This document shows, in pieces, positions 1 through 7,261 of a stretch of DNA of 8,739 bases. Position 1 is the first letter of the stretch; every line of letters begins with the position of its first letter. The notes under the pieces were generated by a model. That model saw only the letters and a list, made by a program, of their open reading frames with translations. It did not search any database and had not been told where the DNA came from. The translations under genes and the position numbers were made by a program. Source of the stretch: Candidatus Poribacteria bacterium (GTDB taxonomy: Bacteria; Poribacteria; WGA-4E; WGA-3G); assembly GCA_009845505.1 (NCBI GenBank), contig VXZL01000181.1, positions 1-8,739 on the forward strand, read 5' to 3'.

Positions 1-162
1 GATCGGAACCTCGTTACAACGAATTTCTTAGTTAACTATGTCTATCGACCCGGTAGTGATTTCTATTTTGTTTTCAATCAGACTTACGGGACAGACAGCG
101 TGTCAACAGGGTTGTTGGATACCACCTTAGTTGGCAAGGTAACCTATTGGTGGAATCCATAA
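1..162 (+). CDS. C-terminal fragment of a probable DUF5916-family protein (5' end outside window)
   Basis: The frame starting at base 1 is open for 53 codons and ends at TAA 160-162, so only the last part of the gene is here. The visible residues include NYVYRPGSDFYFVFNQTYG and end in KVTYWWNP. The aromatic, alternating pattern and the 'RPGSDFYFVFNQ' strand followed by a final 'K-V-T-Y-W' strand resemble the C-terminus of DUF5916 proteins. Those are large secreted or outer-membrane proteins, often with an N-terminal carbohydrate-binding CBM9-like domain and a beta-strand-rich C-terminal region. Their function is unknown, although the domain layout suggests carbohydrate handling. The neighbouring sugar-acid type enzyme fits that loosely. 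An outer-membrane beta-barrel of another family is the main alternative, because only the tail can be seen. Confidence 0.55.
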   Translation, partial: DRNLVTTNFLVNYVYRPGSDFYFVFNQTYGTDSVSTGLLDTTLVGKVTYWWNP

Positions 163-171
163 TATTTTGCG

Positions 172-200
172 ATTGGCTGTTGGAAACCATTGGCTATCGG
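172..200. repeat. Pair of 12-base direct repeats, ATTGGCTRTYGG
   Basis: ATTGGCTGTTGG (172-183) and ATTGGCTATCGG (189-200) differ at two positions and lie 17 bases apart, followed by CAGTCAG. They sit in the 157-base spacer between the DUF5916-type gene and the MR/MLE gene. The G/T-rich style recalls the heptamer tract at 1428-1476. It is probably a dispersed degenerate repeat. No clear promoter was found in this spacer. Confidence 0.4.
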
Positions 201-319
201 CAGTCAGAAAGAGACAAGATTCGCAGCGTTCGGTTACAGGCGGGTTAGAAGGATGGCAGCATGGAAAGGGTGTCAAATCACTGATGCACTCGCAACGAAC
301 CGCAAGGAAAATTTAAAAA

Positions 320-1438
320 ATGAAGATTGTTGATGTGAAAACGTATCTCGTTGATGTACCACCGCCACATTGGGGTGGAAGGCGTTGGATTTTCGTCAAA
401 CTGATAACGGATGAAGGCATTGAGGGGGTAGGCGAATGTACCTATCATACCCAATTGAACCATGTCGTTATCGAGCTGATTAAAGATTGGGGAGAACGCT
501 ACCTGATTGGCGTAGATCCGTTTCGGATTGAGCGGATCTGGTCTACGCTTTACGAGGGACCGTGTGTGCGGCACTCCGGTCCATTGACGAGCCCAGCGAT
601 GAGCGCGATTGAGATGGCGTGTTGGGATATTGTCGGAAAGGCGTTGAATCAGCCGATTTACAACCTGTTGGGGGGTATGTTCCATGAGAAGCTACGCGCC
701 TATTCCTATCTACTGCAATGGCGACGCGGTGCTTCTCCTGAAGAAACCGGGGAACTCGCCCTCTCTTACGTCGAAAAAGGGTTCACTGCCGTCAAGTTCG
801 ATCCCGTCGATCCGAATACCGCCGATAGGTTGGAAACGCTGGACTACGCTGAAAGTGTTATCCGTGGGATTCGGGATGCTGTTGGCGATAGGTGTGATAT
901 TCTGATTGGCACGCACGGGCAGTTCAACACGAACAGTGCAATCCGTTTTGCAAAACGTGTTGAGCCGTACGACCCACTCTGGTTCGAGGAACCCCTACCT
1001 CCGGAGAATATCAAAGAGATGGCACGCGTCGCACAATCCACAAGCATCCCGATTGCGACGGGAGAACGATTATTGACGAAATATGAGTTCGTGGACCTGC
1101 TGGAGCAGCAGGCTGCATCTATCTTGCAGATGGATTTGACAATCACGGGGGGTATCCTCGAAGCGAAGAAGATTGCGTCTATGGGAGAAGCGCACTACGC
1201 ACAGATAGCACCGCATCTGTATGGTGGTCCCATCGGCGGCGCGGCGAATATTCAGTTGGATGTCTGTAGTCCGAATTTCCTGATTCAAGAAGGTATCCAT
1301 ACATGGGACGGCTTCCATACGGATATCCTCAAGGAGCCGATACAGTGGGAAGACGGATACATCATTCCGTCAACGAAGCCAGGACTTGGTGTTGAATTGA
1401 ACGATGCGGTTTTGGAGAAGCATTCTATTAGTGGTTAG
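320..1438 (+). CDS. MR/MLE enolase-superfamily sugar-acid dehydratase-like protein (galactonate dehydratase type)
   Basis: This 372-residue protein has the enolase-superfamily layout: an N-terminal alpha/beta capping domain (about 1-125) and a TIM-barrel domain (about 126-365). Members abstract the proton alpha to a carboxylate, usually from acid sugars, using Mg2+. The E. coli DgoD active site maps onto it with a constant offset of 14 residues: H199 (DgoD H185), E223 (E209), E249 (E235), D272 (D258), H299 (H285) and E324 (E310). The KxD motif is K159-F-D161. The exception is the first metal ligand, DgoD D183, which is G197 here in an 'IGTHGQF' motif. The start ATG at 320 has AAGGAA at 304-309. 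The last residues (SISG) and the stop codon come from a heptamer repeat. The substrate cannot be assigned. An acid-sugar dehydratase or cycloisomerase is most likely, and a non-catalytic or altered-metal variant is possible. Confidence 0.9.
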   Translation: MKIVDVKTYLVDVPPPHWGGRRWIFVKLITDEGIEGVGECTYHTQLNHVVIELIKDWGERYLIGVDPFRIERIWSTLYEGPCVRHSGPLTSPAMSAIEMACWDIVGKALNQPIYNLLGGMFHEKLRAYSYLLQWRRGASPEETGELALSYVEKGFTAVKFDPVDPNTADRLETLDYAESVIRGIRDAVGDRCDILIGTHGQFNTNSAIRFAKRVEPYDPLWFEEPLPPENIKEMARVAQSTSIPIATGERLLTKYEFVDLLEQQAASILQMDLTITGGILEAKKIASMGEAHYAQIAPHLYGGPIGGAANIQLDVCSPNFLIQEGIHTWDGFHTDILKEPIQWEDGYIIPSTKPGLGVELNDAVLEKHSISG

Positions 1439-1476
1439 CGATTAGTGATTGGTGGTTGGTGATTAGCAGTTAGGAG
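1428..1476 (+). repeat. Seven tandem degenerate heptamers (TTRGYGR) spanning a gene's stop codon
   Basis: The tract reads as seven in-register units: TTAGTGG, TTAGCGA, TTAGTGA, TTGGTGG, TTGGTGA, TTAGCAG, TTAGGAG. It starts inside the last codons of the MR/MLE gene. The TAG of the second unit (1436-1438) is the gene's stop codon. A seven-base unit rotates through all three frames, so any frame entering it quickly meets TAG, or TGA formed across a unit boundary. Confidence 0.75.
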
Positions 1477-1575
1477 AATTTGTGTCGTATTTTTTTTGAA
1501 TTAAATTGTGGGAGACGGGTTTTTATAAAGGATAGTGTCCAGTATTCGGAAACACAGTAGATTGGGAGATTTGTG

Positions 1576-1797
1576 ATGTACTTGGTTTGTTATTCATGTA
1601 GGCACGGTTATCGCGTGCATCCAGAAAGTCTTAACTTTGTTGAGGAACAGACCTGCTCAAATGGACATGTTCACGATATACGATGCAGGTGTGGTCACAA
1701 GATATTTGCTGTCCAACGTGTGGATTCAAGCCGTTGGAAATCTATTGAGCGCAAGGTCCTTTGGAAATATCCCGACGTACGTACGCCTGGAAAGTAA
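1576..1797 (+). CDS. Small Cys/His-rich zinc-ribbon protein, function unknown
   Basis: This 73-residue protein carries C5-x2-C8, C27-x3-H31 and C37-x-C39-G-H41, a spacing typical of a zinc ribbon or zinc knuckle and possibly able to bind two metal ions. It has no signal peptide or membrane segment, and the C-terminal third is basic. I do not recognise a named family. ATG 1576 is preferred over the GTG three bases earlier because GGGAG (1564-1568) then lies seven bases away. It ends 21 bases before the ABC transporter start and is probably co-transcribed with it, the ABC gene's GGAGG site lying in that gap. The transporter has its own CxxC-CxxC ribbon, so the two may share a metal or bind each other, but that is inference. 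Confidence 0.7.
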   Translation: MYLVCYSCRHGYRVHPESLNFVEEQTCSNGHVHDIRCRCGHKIFAVQRVDSSRWKSIERKVLWKYPDVRTPGK

Positions 1798-1818
1798 CAA
1801 CGGAGGCGGAGAGAAGGA

Positions 1819-4140
1819 ATGTCAACTGCAGAGACACCAACGGGTACGCTTGACCCGATACCCGATTTAATTAAAGTAACACTGAAAAAATTAGATATTC
1901 GTTCAGAACAGATTCGATTTGCTGTCCAAAGTGATGTAAACGCATCCGGTAGTTATGGTGAAGAGTGGTTCGTGCTAACGGACGCAGCAATTTTTACCGT
2001 AACAGGCGAAGGTGAAGTGCTTCACTACATCCCTTATGAGAATGTCTTGGGAATTCGTGCGGAAATCGTTGTGGATGCCGGTCTCTTGGTACTGGAAACA
2101 GAGGAAGGCACTGTCGATCTCATCCGCTACTCAAGTGGTTATGCCTCGAAGTTTGGGTTCGTCGCCCGATTTATCGGAGACGAGATTGAGTTCCGAAAAG
2201 GGAAACGCGACGAAGCACCTATATGGGATTATAAGCCAGAGGAGCAATTCTGTCAGTCGTGCGGTTTGCTGTTGCCAGATGAGTTCTCACCTTGCCCGGC
2301 ATGTACCAAGAAACACAAGGTGATGCTGCGGATTTTGACCTATATACGTCCTTATCGCGGTAGGGCAACTTTGTTCATGCTATTCGTGATTGCCGGCACG
2401 CTCATTTCGCTTGTGCCGCCGTATTTCTCTCGCATCCTGATTGACGATATTCTACTTCTGAACGACGCGACCACTGCTGCACAAGAAGCGTCGGCAACAC
2501 AGTTAGGAAGCGTTTTTCGGGCAATTCAACCCGCAGCGTTAGCATTGACTATCGCTGTAGGTGCCTTATTAGCGATACAGATCATCCGAGAAATTTTCAC
2601 AATTTTCCGATTACGTCTCGGTGCCTGGCTGACGTTCCGCGTTGCAGCGAATATCCGTTCACACGTCTATCAGCACTTACACAATCTGTCAATCCGATTT
2701 TTTGATAAACGGAAGACAGGAACGGTGATCTCGCACATTACCGAGGATAGTGAACGGCTTCAAGACTTCATGTTAGAGGGACTCTCCTTCCTCGCAGTGG
2801 AGCTGCTTCTCTTCTTCGGAATTGGGGGGATGCTTTTCTGGATGAACTGGCAATTGGCATGCTTCATCTTAATCCCGATTCCGATAATCGTCTTTGGCGC
2901 GGGTTGGTTCTGGAAGAAGGTCCGAAGCCTTTGGCACCGTGCATGGCGCCGCCGTTCAAAGTTGTTCGATGTCGTCAACGACTCTGTATCCGGTATCCGA
3001 GTTGTCCGCGCGTTTGGACAACAACGGAGCGAAGTTGATCGGTTCGCCGATGCGAATATCGACGCACGCGACTATGAAACGAATGCTGAATTAATCTGGG
3101 CTACCTACTACCCGCCACTGATGTTCGCAGTGCAGTTGGGGTCTCTGATTGTTTGGTACGCCGGGGGTCTCAACATTATCGCCGGGAGTATGACGCTCGG
3201 CACGTTGATGGCTTTTAATGCATACCTGATGATGTTCTACGAACCGTTGCGCTATATCAGCCCGCTTATTAATTGGGCTTCTCGTTCGATGACGGCAGCA
3301 GAAAGATTATTTGAAGTCATAGATTCGCAACCCGAGCAGTTTGACGACGGCACGCTTAAAGCGATGCCGAACATCACTGGCGAAGTCAAGTTCCACAACA
3401 TGACGTTCGGTTACGACTCACACAAACCCGTGCTTCGAGATATTAACCTGCACGTGAAACCCGGTGAGATGATCGGACTTGTTGGACATTCGGGGGCAGG
3501 GAAATCGACGCTTATTAATCTGATTTGTCGGTTCTATACACCCGACTCCGGACGTTTAGAGGTTGACGGTGAAGATATTAAAGAGATTGATCTCAAAGAT
3601 TTGCGTCGCCAGATTGGGGTCGTGCTACAGGAACCCTACCTCTTTAGTGGGACGATTGCTGAGAACATCGCTTATGCACATCCTGATGCCACGATGGAGG
3701 ACATTATCACGGCAGCGAAAGCCGCAAACGCACACGAATTTATCGTCAAGTTTCCAGACGGCTACGATTCAGAAGTCGGGGAACGCGGTGGACGGTTGTC
3801 CGGCGGGGAACGCCAACGTATCTCCATCGCCCGGGCAATTTTACACAATCCGCGTATTTTGATTCTCGATGAAGCCACCTCGTCTGTAGATGTGGAAACC
3901 GAGAAAAAGATTCAACAGGCGATTGATAGGTTGGTGCAGAACCGGACGACGTTCGCGATTGCCCACAGGCTTTCAACACTCCGAAACGCCGATCGGCTCT
4001 TCGTGATTGAAAAGGGCAAAGGCGTTGAGTGTGGCTCTCACGAGGAACTCATGGCGGAAAAAGGTATCTACTACAAACTCGTAGAAACCCAACGCGAAGC
4101 CGCGAATGTCCGCGCCGCAGCACAAGCAGTGGAGAGATAG
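1819..4140 (+). CDS. ABC exporter (TMD-NBD fusion) with N-terminal beta-rich domain and zinc ribbon, DUF1854-associated type
   Basis: This 773-residue half-transporter probably acts as a homodimer in the inner membrane. Residues about 25-125 form a beta-rich soluble domain with 'GEEWFVLTD', resembling a bacterial PH-like fold. A zinc ribbon follows at C145-x2-C148 and C159-x2-C162. Six membrane helices lie near 186-203, 239-256, 324-342, 346-364, 433-454 and 461-477. The nucleotide-binding domain is complete: Walker A GHSGAGKS (556-563), Q-loop Q604, signature LSGGE (660-664), Walker B LILDEA (681-686), D-loop SSVD (688-691) and H-loop H716. It is about 150-200 residues longer than an ordinary MsbA-like exporter, all of it at the N-terminus. 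The DUF1854 gene starts two bases after its stop. This pairing matches the family that NCBI names after cyanophycin metabolism, but no cyanophycin gene is visible here. The substrate is unknown. Confidence 0.93.
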   Translation: MSTAETPTGTLDPIPDLIKVTLKKLDIRSEQIRFAVQSDVNASGSYGEEWFVLTDAAIFTVTGEGEVLHYIPYENVLGIRAEIVVDAGLLVLETEEGTVDLIRYSSGYASKFGFVARFIGDEIEFRKGKRDEAPIWDYKPEEQFCQSCGLLLPDEFSPCPACTKKHKVMLRILTYIRPYRGRATLFMLFVIAGTLISLVPPYFSRILIDDILLLNDATTAAQEASATQLGSVFRAIQPAALALTIAVGALLAIQIIREIFTIFRLRLGAWLTFRVAANIRSHVYQHLHNLSIRFFDKRKTGTVISHITEDSERLQDFMLEGLSFLAVELLLFFGIGGMLFWMNWQLACFILIPIPIIVFGAGWFWKKVRSLWHRAWRRRSKLFDVVNDSVSGIRVVRAFGQQRSEVDRFADANIDARDYETNAELIWATYYPPLMFAVQLGSLIVWYAGGLNIIAGSMTLGTLMAFNAYLMMFYEPLRYISPLINWASRSMTAAERLFEVIDSQPEQFDDGTLKAMPNITGEVKFHNMTFGYDSHKPVLRDINLHVKPGEMIGLVGHSGAGKSTLINLICRFYTPDSGRLEVDGEDIKEIDLKDLRRQIGVVLQEPYLFSGTIAENIAYAHPDATMEDIITAAKAANAHEFIVKFPDGYDSEVGERGGRLSGGERQRISIARAILHNPRILILDEATSSVDVETEKKIQQAIDRLVQNRTTFAIAHRLSTLRNADRLFVIEKGKGVECGSHEELMAEKGIYYKLVETQREAANVRAAAQAVER

Positions 4141-4142
4141 GT

Positions 4143-4712
4143 ATGCAGAACGAAAATACAGAGAAACAAATAACACCTGCCGCGGCACCGACAGTGAACT
4201 CGGTGCCGTCTGAACAGGATGACTTTACACCCCGTTATCTTGACCCAGATACCCTTACGTTCACGCGTTCTGAGGTAGGGACGGCGCGGTTGGAAATTCG
4301 GAAAGAGGCGTGCTATCTGCGCGTAGTCGTGCGACGGCTTATGCCGCTTAGCAACCCGAATCAATATATTTCTCTCGCAGCGGATGAAGATACCGAGATC
4401 GGAATCCTCGTTGACCCATCAGCACTCGATGCAAAGAGTCTGGAGATTCTCCAAGAGGAGTTGGATAAACGCTACTTTACACCGACAATCCGGAAAGTGT
4501 ACCGAGTGAAGGAGCAATTCGGTATCCATGAATGGGAGGTCGAAACCGAGCGCGGACGCATAACTTTCTTGGTGCGCGGGTTGAATCAGAACATTAAACA
4601 GGTACCCCCTGCTCGGCTTTTTGTGACGGATGTCCGAGGGAATCGGTACGATATTCCAGATTATCGGGAGTTAGATGCCCAGAGTTACCTACACATCCAG
4701 CGGCATCTATAG
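4143..4712 (+). CDS. DUF1854-domain protein, partner of the ABC exporter
   Basis: This 189-residue soluble protein has a low-complexity, Pro/Thr-rich N-terminus (about 1-25) and a DUF1854 domain (about 60-186). Recognisable conserved blocks are 'LAADEDTEIGILVD' (78-91), 'EELDKRYFTPTIRKV' (105-119), 'WEVETERG' (131-138) and 'TDVRGNRYDIPDYRELD' (162-178). DUF1854 proteins are usually encoded directly beside an ABC exporter with an extended N-terminus, as here, and their biochemical role is unknown. ATG 4143 is chosen because GGAG at 4131-4134 lies eight bases upstream and the gene then begins two bases after the transporter's TAG. The same frame is open further upstream inside the transporter gene, but starting there would add 38 residues with no family support. 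Translational coupling with the transporter is likely, and the protein probably docks on its cytoplasmic side. Confidence 0.88.
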   Translation: MQNENTEKQITPAAAPTVNSVPSEQDDFTPRYLDPDTLTFTRSEVGTARLEIRKEACYLRVVVRRLMPLSNPNQYISLAADEDTEIGILVDPSALDAKSLEILQEELDKRYFTPTIRKVYRVKEQFGIHEWEVETERGRITFLVRGLNQNIKQVPPARLFVTDVRGNRYDIPDYRELDAQSYLHIQRHL

Positions 4713-4720
4713 AGATTGCC

Positions 4721-6088
4721 ATGAGACAGAGACATTTTTTCGTGGAGCTTGCAAGCCAAAATTTGCGAGATAACCGTCGCGCAGCTATCGCTTCGATTGG
4801 CTTGCATTTGCTCTTTGTCGCAATTGCGGCGTTTCTGTTCTCAGGGCAGCGGGAATTGAACAAAGACACGTTTGAGGCGGCATTCGTCACACTCACCCCA
4901 ACACGGACAGACACACCCCTCCGTCCAACACGCCGAAATGTGACAGTTAGCTCGCCACAGGTAAAAACCGCAGTTACTGCGCCGAAACAGATGTCAAACC
5001 TCACGCAGCTGCCACCTGAGCGGACAACGGTTGTGCGGCAGATACCAGAACTGAAGGTTGACCCGGATGTTCTCAATCCTGCAGCGGTTGCGGTGTCGCC
5101 GACCTTGCCCAGCACTGAACAACCCAACCGTTCATCGGCAGACCTCGCCGGTGCCTCTGTTGCGGAAGTGCCGACGCTTGAAAAAAGTGCGCCGCCGCTG
5201 ATCCAGAGAAATCCTACAGGAACAACCCGTAGCGGACTTTCTGAGTTTCTTGATGGGTCTCTACCCACAGCGGGTTTAGGAGACGGGTTTGATACAGATC
5301 TCATGGAACTTGTGCAGCTGCCGAAGGGGCAATTGGGGGGTATCCTCGCAGGCACTGGCAGCGAGATGCGTGGGCATATCCGGTTGATTCGGCTTAAACA
5401 TTCGCTCTCGGACTGGTGGCAAGATCCGACGGCGATCCCTGCGCTCATCAAGTGGCTGGAAGACTACACCTCAATCCGAGCGGATATGAATTTTGAAGGT
5501 GGTGCTTTGCCGATCACGGATCCGCAAATCATGGACGCACCTCTTATCATAATGACGGGACACGATAAAGATATTACTGTCGGACGTGGGCTTGCGAAAG
5601 ACGGTCCGTTAGAGACAGGTTTTACACCACAAGAGCGCGCCGCGCTTCGGAAATATATCGTTGAAAGAGGGGGGATGCTCTTTTTCGACGATTGCGGTTT
5701 CAACGGCTTGTTCGCACACATTGTCGCTGATGAACTCCAAACGATTTTTCCTGAATACCCACTCGAAATCATACCACACGATCACGAACTCTATAACATC
5801 TACTATAACCTTCCAAAACCACCGACCGGTGGCGATGTGTTCTGGAGAAATGAGAACAACGCACAACCCACGCAGTTTCCTTATCAGAAAGGGATTACAA
5901 TCAACGATCGGTTAGCGGTGGTCTACAATCGTAAGGACTACATGTGCGCTATGGAGACGGCGGAGATTGAGAGCCGTACGATGTTGCGTCTCCGGCGTTC
6001 TACGGATGTCTATCGGTTCATGTCGAACCTCTTGATTTATGCGTTGAAATACGGTGGGAATACGGATAGGACAGGATACACGGAATAG
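4721..6088 (+). CDS. Membrane-anchored DUF4159 protein with a TonB-like N-terminus
   Basis: The 455-residue protein has a basic N-terminus, one membrane helix (about 22-41), a Pro/Thr/Ser-rich periplasmic linker (about 50-215) and a DUF4159 domain (about 218-445). The DUF4159 domain shows 'LIIMTGH' (275-281), 'RKYIVERGGMLFFDDCG' (310-326) and 'IPHDHELYNIYYNL' (351-364). It is distantly like class I glutamine amidotransferase or ThuA-like folds, with no established reaction. The helix carries S25-x3-H29, the same spacing as S16 and H20 of E. coli TonB, which are needed for coupling to ExbB/ExbD. The TonB C-terminal domain is absent. The gene starts eight bases after the DUF1854 stop with only a weak AGAG ribosome site, so coupling is likely. 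Its product faces the periplasm while the DUF1854 protein is cytosolic. Confidence 0.85.
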   Translation: MRQRHFFVELASQNLRDNRRAAIASIGLHLLFVAIAAFLFSGQRELNKDTFEAAFVTLTPTRTDTPLRPTRRNVTVSSPQVKTAVTAPKQMSNLTQLPPERTTVVRQIPELKVDPDVLNPAAVAVSPTLPSTEQPNRSSADLAGASVAEVPTLEKSAPPLIQRNPTGTTRSGLSEFLDGSLPTAGLGDGFDTDLMELVQLPKGQLGGILAGTGSEMRGHIRLIRLKHSLSDWWQDPTAIPALIKWLEDYTSIRADMNFEGGALPITDPQIMDAPLIIMTGHDKDITVGRGLAKDGPLETGFTPQERAALRKYIVERGGMLFFDDCGFNGLFAHIVADELQTIFPEYPLEIIPHDHELYNIYYNLPKPPTGGDVFWRNENNAQPTQFPYQKGITINDRLAVVYNRKDYMCAMETAEIESRTMLRLRRSTDVYRFMSNLLIYALKYGGNTDRTGYTE

Positions 6089-6099
6089 GCAGAAAAACA

Positions 6100-6447
6100 T
6101 TAGAGTGAACTGGTCAGCGCGTCACTGAGGCTCTTCGGAAAATCGAACAGTGAGGTCAGGTTCGTTCGGATCAACATGCGTTTGATGCCTCTGTTGACGT
6201 TAAGCAGGACTGTCCGTCCGCCCATTTGACGGATCTGGGTGCTGGTTGTGATGAGAACCCCTAAACCTGCACTGTCCATCGTTTTGGCGTTCGCCATATC
6301 GAAAACGAGCAACGGCGTTGCCTCTTGTTTCTCAAGTGCTTGGATATGTTGGTCAAGCATCGTTTTGAGGACGAGGGCATCGTCTCCGATGACGTTTCCT
6401 TGGATTTCAAAGCGTGTGAAATTTCTGGTTTGGACGTTGATTTGCAT
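6100..6447 (-). CDS. STAS-domain anti-sigma factor antagonist (SpoIIAA/RsbV-like)
   Basis: This 115-residue single-domain protein has the STAS fold pattern: an N-terminal beta hairpin 'RFEIQGNVIGDDA', a central strand 'LLVFDMANAKTMDSAGLGVLI', then a helix and 'GRTVLLNVN'. The D58-S59-A60-G61-L62-G63 motif is the SpoIIAA/RsbV signature, and S59 is the expected site of phosphorylation by a cognate anti-sigma kinase. Such proteins take part in partner-switching control of sigma factors or other targets. No kinase (RsbW-like) or PP2C phosphatase is encoded in the window, so its partner lies elsewhere. The start ATG is 14 bases downstream of the TPR gene's stop and has only a weak ribosome site (AGG or GAG), suggesting one transcript. 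The gene converges on the DUF4159 gene with 11 bases between stops and no visible terminator. Confidence 0.92.
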   Translation of the reverse strand: MQINVQTRNFTRFEIQGNVIGDDALVLKTMLDQHIQALEKQEATPLLVFDMANAKTMDSAGLGVLITTSTQIRQMGGRTVLLNVNRGIKRMLIRTNLTSLFDFPKSLSDALTSSL

Positions 6448-6461
6448 AGTTCTCAGTTTAC

Positions 6462-7258
6462 CTATGGCGACGTAAGCAGTGCGGCAATGTCTGCGGGCAG
6501 CTTAACACCGTGTTCCTGCTCAAAGTCAGCAATGCTTTTGTGGTCTGCACGAAACTGTTCAACGACGATATTTTTTTGCAAGTTTTCGGCAGATTTCAAG
6601 TCTTTTTTCGCATTTTTCCACTCTCGCAAGTGTAAAAATGACATACCGCGATTGTAATATGCCTCTATCAAATCAGGATTAAGTTGTATTGCCTTATCAT
6701 AGTCTTTGATGGCAAGTTTATACTTGTCTTTTTTGGCATAAGCATTCCCACGGTTGTTATAGGGATGGACAAGGTCCGGTCTTAGTTCTATCGCTTTAGT
6801 ATAGTCTTTGATGGCACGATCAAAGTTGTCTCTTTCGTGGTAGACAATACCGCGATTGTAGTAAGCATAAGCGAAGTTTGGATCAAGTTCTATAGCCGTG
6901 TTATAATTCTCAATAGCGCGATCTATTCTACCTGTGAGTTTATAAATTATTCCTCGATTGTTATATGCTTCTGGCAAATTTGAGTCAAGTTTTATTGCTG
7001 TATTACAATCCTTAATAGCGCGGTCATAGTCACCTTGAATACGATATGCCCCACCGCGATTACTGTAAGCTTCGGCATAGTTAGCTTTGAGTCTTATCGC
7101 TTTGTTAAAGTCTTCAATGGCGCGGTCAATTTCGCCTATATTGCCATAAGCGACTCCACGATAGTTATAGGCTTGGGCAAAAGTGGGTAACTCTTTGATT
7201 GCTTTGTTATAGTGCTGGATATCGATTTCATAAGATGCCGATTTGCTTGTGTTTGCAT
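6462..7258 (-). CDS. Tetratricopeptide-repeat (TPR) protein with disrupted 5' end
   Basis: Six consecutive 34-residue TPRs are encoded from about 7232 down to 6621, each with the '(Y/F/I)DRAI.DYNKAI.L.P...AY.NRG..Y' pattern and a 102-base DNA period. A degenerate seventh unit and a tail ending in 'KLPADIAALLTSP' follow. TPRs are protein-protein interaction scaffolds. The TPR frame is open from 7376, but it has no ATG, GTG or TTG before TTG 6977, which lies in the middle of repeat 3. A good ribosome site (AAGGAG, 7268-7273) points to ATG 7258, but that ATG is in another frame, which stops at 7136-7138. A one-base shift between the start and repeat 1 is therefore implied. The coordinates given assume the ATG 7258 start. 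The gene looks more A+T-rich than the genes at 1819-6088. It probably shares a transcript with the STAS gene. Confidence 0.75.
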
Positions 7259-7261
7259 GTT

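Noticed and set aside
1485..1500. T-run as a rho-independent terminator after the MR/MLE gene
   Set aside because: No G+C-rich inverted repeat precedes the run of Ts.
1496..1529. TTGAAT and TATAAA as a promoter for the four-gene operon
   Set aside because: The spacer is 22 bases, well outside the normal 15-19 range, and no better pair was found, so no promoter is called.
1819..4712. Assignment of the ABC-DUF1854 pair to cyanophycin metabolism
   Set aside because: The family name comes from other loci. No cyanophycin synthetase, cyanophycinase or related gene is in this window.
4594..5451. Long minus-strand open frame of 285 codons
   Set aside because: It lies opposite the DUF4159 gene, is Ser/Arg/Cys-rich with no domain pattern, and is explained as an antisense shadow of the Pro/Thr-rich linker coding sequence.
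6621..7232. 102-base periodic repeats as a CRISPR or satellite array
   Set aside because: The period is 34 codons and the units translate as TPR motifs in one frame, with no identical repeats or unique spacers.
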